Below, piece after piece: positions 23,206-35,385 of a stretch of DNA of 64,000 nt (within the stretch, counting starts at the first letter, position 1; each line of letters starts with the position of its first letter). This DNA comes from Cycas panzhihuaensis. Lineage: Eukaryota; Cycadophyta. The translations under genes and the position numbers were made by a program. The notes below the pieces were generated by a model. The model saw nothing but the letters and a program-made list of their open reading frames with translations. It ran no database searches and was not told the origin of the DNA. Where the stretch lies: positions 36,091,741 to 36,155,740 of the forward strand of contig CM041465.1 of the NCBI GenBank assembly GCA_023213395.1, in the 5' to 3' direction.

Positions 23206-24786
23206 ATGAAGTGGATGAGTTATTTACAACAATTCAATATTGTAATTAAGTATAAAAGAGATCTAATAACAAAATTCGATATGTTATCTAGACCACCTTG
23301 TTCCACTTCTTCTTCTACTTTTGTTTGTAGTTCTCTTATGAGTTTGCAGGTGGAACCAATGCATCATGAAGAGTACAAAGACTTGTACCTTCAAGATGAA
23401 GCTTTGAAGGAAGAATTAGAGAACCTAGCGAAAGGAAGACCTTCCCAGCTTGCTTGGAAGGATGGTCTACTTTTCAAAGGGGAGCAGCTCTATGTTCCAT
23501 CAAAAGGAGACAAGATCAAGTGGCTTAGAGAAGCCCATACTTCTAAAGTAACTGGTCACTTTGGTATAGAGAAGACTTTAGAAAACTTGAGAAGATATGT
23601 TGTATGGCCAAAATGCAAAATAATGTAAAAAAATATGTAAAAGGATGTGTAATGTGTAATACTTCTAAGCCTTCTTCTAGAAAATTAGGATTGTATACAC
23701 CACTACCTATTCCCACTAGGTCTTGGGAAAGTATCTCCATTGATTTTTTAGGGGGACTTCCCATGACTAGGAAGGGACATGATTATCTTTTTGTTATTGT
23801 AGATAGGTTTAGTAAAATGATATGTCTAATACCTTGTAAGAAGACAATCACAGGTACAGGAGCAGCTGAGTTGTTCTTCGAGCATGTATGGAAGAATTTT
23901 GCCTTGCCTTCTTCCATCATTTTAGATCAGGACACTCTATTCCTTTCATCATTTTGGAAGTCACTATGGGAGATGATGGATACCAAATTGAAGAGGAGTA
24001 CAAGTTTCCATCCTCAAACATATGGACAAACCGAAGTAGTGAATAGAACTTTGGTACATCTATTGAGGGGATACAATTCCAAGCATCCAAAGACTTGGGA
24101 TGAATCATTGGCTTTTCTACAATTTGCTTTTAATAGAGCAATGCATGCATCACACTCTAAAGCACCTTTTGAAGTTTGTTTGGGATACTTACCTCAAAGT
24201 CCATTTGACTTAGAGTTTTCCATGCAAGCTAAGGAAGGATCCGTCAAAGAGAAGGAGGAGCATGACAAGGCTTTAAGATACTTGGAGAAGATCCAGAGAG
24301 TCCACAAAGAAGTACATGATCAACTTCTAAGGACTCAACAAAAGTACAAGGAAAGACATGACAAGCATAGGCAAGAGTGTACTTTCCAAGAAGGAGATTT
24401 AGTATGGTTATACTTAAGCAAGGAGAGGTTAAAAGGAGAAGGTAAGAAACTCAAACCTATAAGGTATGGACCATTCAAGATTTTGAGAAAAGTAGGTAGC
24501 AATGCTTTCCAACTTGATCTTCCACCTTATATGCAAATATATTCAGTAGTAAATGCTAAGTACTTAAAACTCTTTGAGCCCTCCATGCTAGATGAGGAAC
24601 AGGACCAGTTCACTTTACCTTCAGTTGATGATTTATATTTGGAAAGTGAGGAGCCACTCAAGGAAGATTGTATCTTGGAGAGAAAATCTACCAAAACAAG
24701 ACATAAGACACATGAATCTTCGTGATTGGAGTAGGTGGCAATTGCCTAGTAAGGCCAAGTGGTTTAGTAGGAAACAAGGAGAATAA
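23206..24786 (+). pseudogene. Element B integrase
   Basis: Two long open parts, 23206-23628 and 23604-24725, join across one frameshift near 23610. The zinc finger has its two His in HTSKVTGHFG and its two Cys in CVMCNTSK. The core keeps all three acids: SIDFLGGLP, SIILDQDTLF (SDRD became LDQD) and GQTEVVNRTLVHLL. The GPF motif IRYGPFKILRKVGSN follows, and the tail ends PSKAKWFSRKQGE. It is about 500 residues in total, normal for the family. This is the best preserved gene in the window. Confidence 0.93.
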
Positions 24787-24837
24787 CACTTCCCCCATCT
24801 CCAATTCTAATCCAAACAGGAGTTGGCTATTTTCCAA

Positions 24838-24851
24838 GGAAGGGGGAGCCA
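24838..24851 (+). other. Element B polypurine tract
   Basis: GGAAGGGGGAGCCA directly precedes the TGATCC start of the 3' LTR. Confidence 0.85.
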
Positions 24852-25899
24852 TGATCCAGGGGGATCTACCATATGTTTACAGGATGCGGAAAATGCTAGG
24901 CATTGGCATAACTAAAAGAGATATGGCCAAATGGTATCAAAATTCTATGAAATTTTGTCTAAAGGGATAAGACACATCTCACTAGATGTGTACAAAAGGT
25001 GGGGTTCAGAAAATATCATTTGATTAGAGTTCAAGCCTTGTCTTTGCCTAAAAATTAATCCCACAGTTAGCAGAAAAAAACAGAAAATATATATTTTTAT
25101 TATATAAATATAAACATGGTCAAATGACATCCAAATGAGCTAAAATTTTGAGGAAGAAGAGGAGACATTGTTTAGATACGTGTACAAAATTTGAGCTGAA
25201 TTGGAGTCCGTTAAGGTTAGTTACAAGCCGCAACTTTTATGAATTGTATGAAGGCCACTTGGACAGCAGAAAAATAACAAATACATATTATTACTAAATG
25301 AATAAAAATGTAGTCAAATGACATCCAAATGAGCTAAAAATTTGAGGAAGATGAGGGAACATACGTTCCTATACGTGTACCAAATTTGAGCCAAATTGGA
25401 GTACGTTAAGATCTTTTACAAATTGTAACTTTTTAAGAATTGTATGAAGGCCACTTGGACAACATGCATTCTGGTGGTTAGTGGTTATACTTGCATGATT
25501 GCCACTTGTTAAACATGCAATTCAGGTTTCTTTCTATAAATTGAGCCCTTCTACAGGTTGGAGAGGTGGTTCTTGGAGACTTGACTTGGGAAGCATCCTT
25601 GAGAAGTATTTGGAGGGTTGAACTCTTATGGTATAATTGTAACATTTACTCCTTGTAATTTTACCATTCTTTTGCTAGTTGATTTCTCCACCATTAAATG
25701 GAGATTTTCATGGTTTAATAAAAGTATTACTCATCATACTTTTGGATCAATGTCAAGAATAATTGATTTGGTGTAGAATTTTCCTTTCATGGGCTCATTG
25801 TTGTTTTGATGTTATTGAGCTTTCTACACTAACTCCCAGGATCTCAAGGAGTAAAGGTTGATAATTGATTTCTTCACCAACTAAGCTCTTTTGGGATCA
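24852..25899 (+). repeat. Element B 3' LTR
   Basis: Direct repeat of 19186-20237, including the internal tandem unit, TATAAA and AATAAA. It ends GGATCA and is followed by CAAAT. Confidence 0.96.
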
Positions 25900-25904
25900 C
25901 AAAT

Positions 25905-26140
25905 CCCATAAACATTTACCACACATTTAATTCATTATTAGACTAGTTATTTACATATTTCACTAGTACACATGCAAGTATTGAATGTGAATTCAAGAGT
26001 GAGGCTTTAAATATAGGCCTGGCAACCCTTTGAAGATGGTGTTATGGTGGGTAGGCCATGTTTCATCCCTCTGTCATGAATGCACCCATGATTGATGAGC
26101 CTTTTTTGATATGTTAGGACTAATAGAATTGGTGTATTTA
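25905..26140 (+). other. Element E internal region, non-coding
   Basis: Continues E after B. No coding potential is visible. Confidence 0.6.
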
Positions 26141-27154
<1,014 letters not shown>

Positions 27155-28045
27155 GGGCTTTGATATGGAGCTTTCTAATCTATTTAAAACTTATGTATGT
27201 GAAGATTATATTGGTTAACTGTGAGTGTAATAGGGATTTGCAAGTTCATTGGGGTTTGTTAGATAAGTCACCCTATTAACAAGTTGAAGGATTCATTAGT
27301 TGTCATTTGATGAAGAAATTAGAGTATTATAGAAAAGATCTCTCTTATTTCTAATTTGAAGCAAGTTGTAGGTGTAAGGATTTGAGGTCATGGCAGAGGC
27401 CACACACTATTTTAAGAGCCATAATGATATATAAAAGAGTAATGGGGTTTATATAGTTCTAATGTGCTTTTGGGTCATTTTTTTTCCCTTTATTTTTCTC
27501 ATGTTTTGGTTTTGTAGCTATCATAGAGGATATATCAATATATAGGCAGCATGCTATTGTAACTTTTGAGCTTTGTCTCACTATTGATTAGCTCCATTAG
27601 AGGTTGGGTACAGTTAAGAAAATTTGGGTGTCTTTCCTCTATGTTGGAAACCTCCCAATGAATGAAACACAAAGCTAGGTCCTTTTCCAAAGCTACTGGT
27701 TCTATAAGTGTAGATCAGATAAAGATTAGTATGCATGGTGTTTGACAGTGGTTGGATGGCTTTGTTCTATGTTGGGCACCATCATATCTAATTTCATAAT
27801 GACTTTAGGCACTTACAATATAGATATCTCATTGTTGAGAAAGTATTTTGTGAAACTGATGTTGCTAATGGATTCATAGCATTGAAAAATGATTATAGGG
27901 TACTTTTATATTGAAAAATAGTAAAAGTTTAGAGTGTCGAAGCTATCAAAATGCTCATGAATGTGCATATGCTAAATGACCATTTGAATTTTATTTTTCC
28001 TTAACATAAAGTTTATAAACTTTATATAGACATATTAAGACATTT
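27155..28045 (+). repeat. Element E tandem repeat, copy 2
   Basis: Starts GGGCTTTGATATGGAGCTT directly after copy 1 and ends near CATATTAAGACATTTTT. It has the same block order as copy 1 without the long TA run. No coding potential. Confidence 0.92.
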
Positions 28046-28611
28046 TTTACCAGTTTTTGAAGTTTATTAGCCCTTTAATAAGGTCACATAGGTGTTATGA
28101 TGTGACCAGGAGGCCAATAACTAGTGACTTTTTAATTTTTTCACTTATCACCAAAAAAGGATACATGTGCTTATGAAAATTGTGATATCTCCCTTATATG
28201 ACATAAAAAATGAGTGTATTTAATTATGCCATGAAGCTAACTCATAGAGCTTTCTAACAAATTGTCATCCAATATGCTTTGAGAAAATTTTAAGGTATTT
28301 CTAATGGTGCAAAGTTTAGACATTAATTTAATTTTATTCCATGGTGTAGTAGATGGGGTTGAGGGTTTTGAACTCAAATTTTCTCTTGGAGGTGTAACCA
28401 CAATTAGGAGAGCTAGAAATAGGTGAAATATAAGTAGGTGGAGGCTACTTGGTAAGTAAATATTGGTGAATCATATATAGGAAGGCCGTTCTAGAGAACT
28501 GGCAGGTATAATAACTGGATACACATGCTTTGGTAGATGTTTATTTTTTATATAGACTTAGAATCATATTTAAAATAATTATATAATATGAATTAAATAT
28601 TAAGAGGGAAA
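28046..28611 (+). other. Element E internal region with polypurine tract
   Basis: Non-coding. It ends in TTAAGAGGGAAA (28600-28611), a polypurine tract directly before the right LTR. Confidence 0.65.
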
Positions 28612-28926
28612 TGTTAGGTAGTATTTAATTCTTAAATATTAAATTAATGTATTCACCCCTTTTATGTATACCAAGAGGTTATAATGTGCACACTTCTTTA
28701 TGTAATTAGTCATTAGTTGACCAAGTGGCTGCTAAAATGTGATTGGACAACTAAGTGGTGATATGTATTATATATATGTATTTGTTTAGAATAAGAAGTG
28801 ATAATTTCCCATAAGTATATTATGTTATATATTTGTACATATTTTTTAATTTATTATTCACCTTATATCTTTAATTTCATAGTTTTGTTCAATCCTAGAC
28901 CTATATATGGGTATTTATTCCTAATA
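28612..28926 (+). repeat. Element E 3' LTR
   Basis: Begins TGTTAGGTAGT and ends CCTAATA. It matches 12013-12292 plus 18810-18848 with many substitutions. It is followed by GTCTT, the partner of ATCTT at 12008. Confidence 0.87.
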
Positions 28927-28931
28927 GTCTT

Positions 28932-29222
28932 CTTTTAACAATATTCTAATATATAGTAGGTGGTAAAAAGAATATATCATTCACATCAAGGAGGTCTTAA
29001 TCTTATTATAATAAGACTACCTATATGCAAAATACTTTAAGTGTAGTTTTACTAAATAAGGGGTTGAGTACTTAGGTCATATCATTCTTAAATAAATAGT
29101 CAAGATAAACTTAGCCAAGATTAAAGTCTTAGAATGGCCCATATATAAGATTATCACCATATTAAGGGAATTTTTATGGCTTATAGTATATTATTGGTAC
29201 TTCATGAAAAAAATAATGTATA
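28932..29222 (+). pseudogene. Element F reverse transcriptase, C-terminal part
   Basis: Resumes the RT broken at 12012. It reads YLYAKYFKCSFTK, a stop, then GVEYLGHIIL, then NLAKIKVLEWPIYKIITILR and YYWYFMKKI. These are the standard RT thumb and connection blocks (sKC.F....v.YLGHIIS; kI.a...WP.P....lr.FLGL..YYR.F). The catalytic DD falls at the E junction and is lost. Confidence 0.88.
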
Positions 29223-29445
29223 ATGAATAATGATACTTTCAAACCTCCTAAAGAAAGACCCCTTCCAATAGAGCATAAAGCTAGAGGAATGCTTTTAATG
29301 GTAACTATTCCCATCCTAATCTCTTTATATTTTTATACATATTTACTTCATCAGTGTTATGCCTCTAAATTAGGTATTAAGGTTGTACTTATACAAGAAG
29401 AAATACCTATAACTTGCAAAAGTAGGAAACTCAATGAAAAAGAGT
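29223..29445 (+). pseudogene. Element F RNase H, first part
   Basis: An open stretch that could be mistaken for a small gene. TIPILISLYFYTYLLHQCYA aligns with the RNase H start where others read PVLALPDFSKPFIVECDA, so the catalytic Asp is replaced. GIKVVLIQEEIPITCKSRKL then matches the GIGAVLMQ...PIAY.S.KL block. It is cut by element K at 29450. Confidence 0.8.
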
Positions 29446-29450
29446 AACTT

Positions 29451-29782
29451 TATGGTGAGCCTTTACTACATGTTAAAGGATTAATATATTAGGAGGTTAA
29501 GTAGGTTAGGGCTAAGGGTATTTAATAATAGGAAAAATATATGATTAGTTATCCTAGTATTAGAATAATATAATAATGGGGTGATCCTTTTATATATATG
29601 GCACCCTACTAATTATAACCTTATGTTGATGAATATAATCTTATTAGGGTTTACTTTAGTGTCATTTGGTTCTCTTTTGGCGATCTTCACATCTATCTTC
29701 TATTCCATATACATCCATTTATTTTTGTGTTATCTTACTCTATTTTATATATTATAGGGATAATAGGGGCAAGACTATTACA
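29451..29782 (+). repeat. Element K 5' LTR
   Basis: Starts TATGGTGAGCC and ends CTATTACA. It repeats 31611-31942. The TSD places the boundary at TATG rather than at the TG two bases inside. Confidence 0.9.
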
Positions 29783-29784
29783 TG

Positions 29785-29796
29785 TGGTATGTAAGG
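29785..29796 (+). other. Element K primer-binding site (weak)
   Basis: TGGTATGTAAGG matches TGGTATCAGAGC at 8 of 12 positions, 2 nt after the LTR. Confidence 0.45.
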
Positions 29797-30618
29797 TTAT
29801 TTAGTAATTTTTTTTCCAACTTTAATATAGGGTTTAAAGGTATATCAAGGAGTATAAATGCCAGAATATTTAAAAAACAATTATAAATTTGAGATGAAAA
29901 GGCTTGTTTAAAATATTTTGAGTGGTAAAACTATAGGTTTTAGGGTGAAATCATAAAAATTATAGTAGATTTAATTTCAACTTATTTTTCATCATTAACT
30001 TTAGAGCTAAATCTACTACCTCAACTTCAGATGATTATAACTTTGACTAAAAATATCTAAATGACCTTAATTTTTTTTTAATTCTATGGATTTTGAAGCA
30101 TACTTTCTAATGGAAGTGGTCCTGCATTAATTGAAGATCTGAGAAAAAAGGTATTGCCATTTTATTAGAAAGTACTATTATAGTCCTAGAAACCTTAAGA
30201 GTACATGTTATTAAAATAGGTATATCTTTTGATATGAGTATCATAATTTAATTTTGCATGAACCATTGGAATCATAATTCAAAGTTCATTATTATAGACC
30301 ATATTTTGTCTATTTTAAGCCCTTGTTTATTAGATATTTAAAATTAAACTTAATCCTTCTATTTTGTAAGGGTCTATGTTAGTATTTCTTTTTATATTAT
30401 TTTAAGCTATTCAAACTTTGGCTTGCATGACATTACTCTTGATGCTATAAGTATTCTCTTTATTCTCCAAAAAAAAGAGGAAGAAGAGACAAAAAAAATT
30501 TGACACAAGAGCATATAGGAATATACTCATATACTACGAAAAAGTAAGTCTAAGTGACTAGTTCTTTGAATTTGAACAATATTTATTCAATTACAATGAT
30601 GACCTTAACCTCTTTAAC
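29797..30618 (+). other. Element K leader, non-coding
   Basis: No recognisable protein. It contains a purine-rich AAGAGGAAGAAGAGAC run near 30473-30490 shortly before the gag-like region. Confidence 0.55.
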
Positions 30619-30852
30619 TTTGGGATAGATGGTCATATTTGGCTTTATGATTGGGTTGCCACTCTTATATAATTCTTTGGACATTATTTTGAAGTGTATT
30701 ACTTCAAGTATGATTATGCCAAGATTATGTTTGCCATGTAATACTTAGATATAGATCTTTACAAAAAGGTCTGGGTATGGTATGACTCATATTCAAAATC
30801 AGATTGGACATCCTTTAATATGGAACTTTATAGGGAAATAGAGCTTGAATAA
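30619..30852 (+). pseudogene. Element K gag-like region
   Basis: One frame with two internal stops reads FGIDGHIWLYDWVATLI, then FFGHYFEVYYFKYDYAKIMF and LYKKVWVWYDSYSKSDWTSF. This fits the retrotransposon gag core: F.G...W......YF......K...A...L...A..WW......W..F. It ends at a stop at 30850. No zinc knuckle or pol follows. Confidence 0.72.
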
Positions 30853-31610
30853 CTACTAAAGCTTCTATAGAAGTAATTTTATAGGACCAAGATTACTCAG
30901 ATGAAGAAGAAAGTGGGGAAATAATGATTTAACTACTTCATTTTAGTCTTAACATTTCTATTATTTTTTATAACTGGCTTGCATCCATGCTTGCATACTT
31001 TAAAGAGCTTAACTTGGCAAAGTATGATAAGATTTTTCTAGGTATTTAATAATTGGAAGGTCCTCTTCAATTATTGTATGAGAGTGATTCCAAAATACCT
31101 ATAGGACAAACTGGGATCTCGTCATTTTTGTGCTTTATTAACATATTGAATCACTCATTCCTAACTAGAGTACCCTTATAAAAGGAGAGGCCAAATAATA
31201 AGGAGAAGAAAAAGAAAAAGAAAAAGAAGAGGACAATGTAAGGGAAACTATATCTTTTCTTTAGACCAATAGGTTGAAATCTCTTTACTTGAAGGTACAA
31301 GCAACAGGTTAGGGCCATTGACATTCAGGTTGCAAGAGTATTTAGTTCTTAATTTTTATAGATCCATAATTTACTACATCATGGACTCTTATTTTTTTAA
31401 TGATGATATCCACCTAAAAGGGCCATACTTCCTTATACATGTTTCCATCTAAAAAAAAATGTATAGATGTCAACAATTATAGTTGTAATTTGTATATCAT
31501 GGCATAAGGATGATGCATCTACATATGATATTCTAGTAGCAGTAGGTGGTTGATATATGTATTTTTGTATTAAGATGGTTTGAGGGCAAAGCATCTAAGG
31601 GGAGAGGGCA
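30853..31610 (+). other. Element K 3' internal region and polypurine tract
   Basis: Non-coding apart from a short Lys/Glu-rich run encoded near 31198-31235. AAGGGGAGAGGGCA at 31597-31610 is the polypurine tract. Confidence 0.65.
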
Positions 31611-31942
31611 TATGATGAGCCTTCACTACATGTTCAAGGAATAATATGTTAGGAGTTTAAGTAGGTTAAGATTAAAAGTATTTACTAATAGGGAAGATGT
31701 ATGATTGGTTAGCTTAACTATATAACAATATAATAATAGGTTAATCCTTCTATATATATGACACCCTATTTATTATAATCTTATGTTAATGAATATAATC
31801 TTATTGGGGTTCACTTTGATATCCTTTAGTTCTCTTTTGGTGATCTTTACATTCATTTTTCACTCTATCCACCTCTATCTATTTTTTGATTATCTTACTC
31901 TATTTTGTATATTATAGGGGTAACAAGGATAAACCTATTATA
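31611..31942 (+). repeat. Element K 3' LTR
   Basis: Starts TATGATGAGCC and ends CTATTATA. It is followed by AACTT. Confidence 0.9.
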
Positions 31943-31947
31943 AACTT

Positions 31948-31983
31948 CACTTAAATTATAATAAGAAAATACTAGTTATAATA
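31948..31983 (+). pseudogene. Element F RNase H sliver between K and L
   Basis: Thirty-six bases, plus the CATAC duplicated by L, are all that remains of F between two insertions. They fall where the helix after the SRKL motif is expected, but are too short to identify alone; the assignment rests on the flanking parts. Confidence 0.5.
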
Positions 31984-31988
31984 CATAC

Positions 31989-34418
31989 TAGTTGGGGGAA
32001 TCTTGGGAGGACCTAAACTTAATATCTCTTGATTCTTATTTCGATCAAAATTGGGAGACACAAAGTTCAAGAAGACCTAAGGGACCATCTTTTCCCAACT
32101 CCTAAGAAGGAGTCTTTGCCTAATAGTGCCATCTAAAAAAGTGTGAATGAATATGACAAAAGGCATGGATATGAAATGGCGGTGATAGGATCCATTAACC
32201 TACATGACTTAATAAAGGAGTTCTAAGTTCAAAGCTACACTAATAGTATCCTCAATGTCCTTCCTAGAGATTCCACTCATGTAATCCTTTCAACCTTTTG
32301 GGTTATACTTAGATGTGGGAGAGCGTAAGCTAATGGAAAGGTGATTCATCTTGTTTTGGTTTATGTTCACTTTGTTTTTCTTCCTTTTTGTTGTCTTTTC
32401 TTTAATTTTGTGTTTTTCATTTTTTCCATTTTTTCTTTGGGTTTTGATATGATGACAATAAAGAAACAAAACCAAGAAAGTAAGACAAATCTAAACAATC
32501 AAAGAGACCAAAAGATCAAGCCCACGTATACTTTTTTGCTATTTTATTTTTTAGTAATCAAAGACATGTAAACTAGAAAAGATGCATATAAGTTTTATGT
32601 TTTTTTTTTAAATTTCTAAAATAAAAGATGCATATGCAATTATAAAATGACTTTTCTATATGCAATGTGGATACTTCATTTAAAAAAGGAATGGTACTAC
32701 GAAAAACTAAAACTTGTAATATGATCTTTGTACAAGTTTTTTAAAAGAAGCCAATTAACACGCAAAACTAGTCAACATACTTCATCCTTCTTTACATGCA
32801 ACTAATTCTTTAAAAAGAGGTAATGAATAATACAAAGAGAAAAAGAGATCTTAAAGATATTATTGCTGTTTATAAGTGATTTTCATACCTATGAGATGAT
32901 AAGCAAACCACAAATTTGAACTATAACTTTCACGTAAAAAACTAGTCCTAATGGTTCTATCACAATTGGAGTAGTAAGAGCTCCAAAAGGATCTTTGAAC
33001 CCTTTGCAAAACAAAAAATTAGAGATGTTTTTACTATGTAATATTCCCAACTTTTCTTTCAAAAGGTAAAACAACCAACTTGAAAGTGAAAATCAATGGA
33101 ACCACAAAGTTATGAGAAAATAAGTTCTTTCTTATTGCAATGAATGCCTCAGAATGATAATTTTCTTTTCAACTGATTAATTTTCTTCCACAAACTTTCT
33201 TTCAAAGTAAATCAAAGAAGGAGAACAACAACTAAAAGAGCCTAAACTAGAGCCTAACAATGCTAAAAGAGAGTGGAAAACTACTTGAAATATAGATTGC
33301 TATAAAAGAGTAGGAAGGGATAGATAGATAAATGGTGGAGAGATGACCATGCTCCACCTTAGTTTACCCTTAAGGAACCCCACAAAGGGCTAGCCTTTTA
33401 GTATATATTTCAAAGTCCAAAATCAATACAAGATCATTAGAATAATCATCTAAAGAAAATAAGGCTTTCTAAATTAAACAAAAACACCTTGAAAGTATTG
33501 TGAAATAAGTTAGGAGCAAAATATTGACAGGAGTTTGAGGCATAAAACTTGATGAAAATCTAAAAAATTAAAGCTTATACCATCAGTAGTCAAATACCAG
33601 CAACACAACATCAAAACTCTTTTAAGATTTCACCTAAAAGTCTTTAAAAAGATCAAGTTTTAGTCTTATAGCAATAGTCTTTAAGAAATCTCTAAAAACT
33701 CCAAAAATTCACACAAAACCTAAGTAAAATCACTTCTAACTTCTCTATTCATAATCACAAAAGACTCCACAGTAATTCCAGGCATCGAAGAAATTAAATT
33801 CCAATAAATTTGGGCAGTGGCATGTAAAATTTTGGTGCACTACTTGAGTTTTACTTGCATGACAGTTAAAAATGTGACTGATTGTGTTTTTCACTTACCA
33901 AAAATGCAATTTTACTTTAAAAATGTGATAGGTCATATTTTTGGCAGTGCAAAAAATGTGATAATTATGGAGATAAAAATTGATAAAAACATGAAAATTT
34001 GATATTAAATAAAGATTAGATCATGAAAAAAGCTCCATCAATGAGTAGATAAACTTAGAATAAAGTGAAAAGCATTAAATACAAGCCTAAAAAGATAACA
34101 AATAATAAAATTAGGTGAAATCTTAAAAAATGATATAAATATTAACAAATTTTAAAGGAAGAATTAGGTCAAATTGATCGTGAAAGCAAACTTTAATACC
34201 ATAGTTCACATCATCGATGGGTAATAGTAAAAAATATAAGTCACATAATCATCTATCACATTTCATTAATTGAAATTTATATATCACTTCAACAAAACAT
34301 GGCCTAATCTATGATCACACAAATCCATCATTCATTTTCCATGAAATTATATATAAGCAAATCAAGGCTTACCAATACAAGTCAAATACAACTCAAGAGG
34401 CTAGGTTTTGGTGAAACA
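31989..34418 (-). repeat. Element L 3' LTR
   Basis: Repeats 43741-46201 nearly end to end. The first bases read TAGTTGGGGG where the partner has TGGTTGGGGG, so the terminal TG has mutated. Many substitutions and small indels separate the copies. It contains no recognisable protein. Confidence 0.93.
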
Positions 34419-34435
34419 TTTACCCCCTTAACACC
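34419..34435 (-). other. Element L polypurine tract
   Basis: The minus strand reads TTAAGGGGGTAAA just before the TGTTTC end of the 3' LTR. Confidence 0.75.
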
Positions 34436-34665
34436 TGAGGTTCCTATTCTAAGAAGAGAGATAGGATGGTGAGAGGTGGCAATGATACAAGTGATCATCA
34501 TTCTAGTTAGAATGATAGAAACCAAATGAAATACATGGATAAAGAGGTAACACAACTCTATGATCTAACATGAAATGAAATTTGTACAATAAAAAGATCA
34601 AACGAAGTTCTTACTAGTAAATCTAGTTAAAAAATTAGGCGTTTCCTACCAAACATCGCTACTTA
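34436..34665. other. Element L 3' untranslated region
   Basis: No coding potential and no repeat structure seen. It lies between the polypurine tract and the first tandem array. Confidence 0.5.
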
Positions 34666-34870
34666 CACCTCTTGCCCAAAAGGATTTGGCACCTAATCGC
34701 TGCAAAGCTACCCAAAAGAACTGGGTATCTGACATCACTAAAACGCTACCCAAAAGGACTGGGTATCGATCAATATCAAGGACTTACCTAAAAGGATTGG
34801 GTATTCATCACCAAAACGTCACTACATTCATCTTTTTTCCCAAAAGGATAGGGCTTCTAATGTCACCAAA
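34666..34870. repeat. Tandem array 1 in element L 3' region
   Basis: Five copies of a motif like ACCCAAAAGGAYTGGGTATC at about 34672, 34709, 34748, 34786 and 34838, in units of about 40-50 bp. It was probably generated within the element. Confidence 0.85.
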
Positions 34871-34954
34871 CACTTATCTAGTGCCCATAAACTAGATCAA
34901 ACTTCACCGCCAAACGAATACTACTTATTGCTCACAAACTGGATGGAACTTTAT

Positions 34955-35385
34955 TGTGCAACGGGTCATAGTTTATCTCTCTTTAACCATACATTAGAGG
35001 GAAATCTTTTTGTTAGAGTAAAAAGGGTAGACTTTCATAGTTTACCAGCTCATTAACATATGACTTTTCAGAGCAAACCCATCATAGTTTAGCCTCGTTA
35101 ATGGGGTGAGTGCTTTCAGAGGTTGATTATCTTAGTTTAGCCTCATTAACAATTGAATTTAGAGGGTTCCTTATCATAGTTTAGGCTTGTTAACAGGTAA
35201 AAAGACCTCAAAGCATTAATCCTATTATAGTTTTAGCTTGTTAATAGGTGGAAAGAGGTTCAGAGCTAAATCCTGTGATAATTTAGACTCATCAACAGGT
35301 AAAAGCAAGCTTAGAGCATCAATCCTATCATAGTTTAAACTTGTTAATAGATGGAAAGAGGTTTGGAGTATCGTTCCTTTTAGAG
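34955..35385. repeat. Tandem array 2 in element L 3' region
   Basis: Eight diverged units of about 50 bp, each with a core like TCATAGTTTAGCCTCGTTAA and often followed by CAGGT. Cores are at about 34967, 35034, 35088, 35140, 35174, 35225, 35276 and 35329. Confidence 0.85.

Larger units (their letters stand above)
19186..25899 (+). mobile_element. Element B: Ty3/gypsy LTR retrotransposon (plus strand)
   Basis: Complete element with LTRs of about 1.05 kb (19186-20237 and 24852-25899), both TGATCC...GGATCA. A perfect TSD CAAAT lies at 19181-19185 and 25900-25904. Order is LTR, primer site, gag, protease, RT, RNase H, integrase, polypurine tract, LTR. The LTRs differ at only a few positions per hundred by eye, making it the youngest complete element here. 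The coding region still has several single-base frameshifts and is dead. Confidence 0.97.
29451..31942 (+). mobile_element. Element K: gag-only LTR retrotransposon
   Basis: Two LTRs of 332 bp (29451-29782 and 31611-31942) with perfect TSD AACTT (29446-29450 and 31943-31947). The internal part is only 1.8 kb. It has a weak primer site, one gag-like region and a Lys/Glu-rich stretch, then a purine tract. There is no protease, RT or integrase, so it must have relied on another element. This matches the TR-GAG class. Confidence 0.88.

Noticed and set aside
29223-29447. A 74-codon open frame that could be a small host gene
   Set aside because: It aligns with the RNase H start of element F (block GIKVVLIQEEIPI) and directly continues the RT remnant.
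32290-32571. Lys-rich and Phe-rich open frames on opposite strands
   Set aside because: Located in the element L LTR. The second LTR copy (44040-44330) does not keep them open, and composition explains them.
34666-35385. Regularly spaced repeats considered as a CRISPR array
   Set aside because: Units are imperfect tandem repeats without unique spacers, inside a plant retrotransposon.
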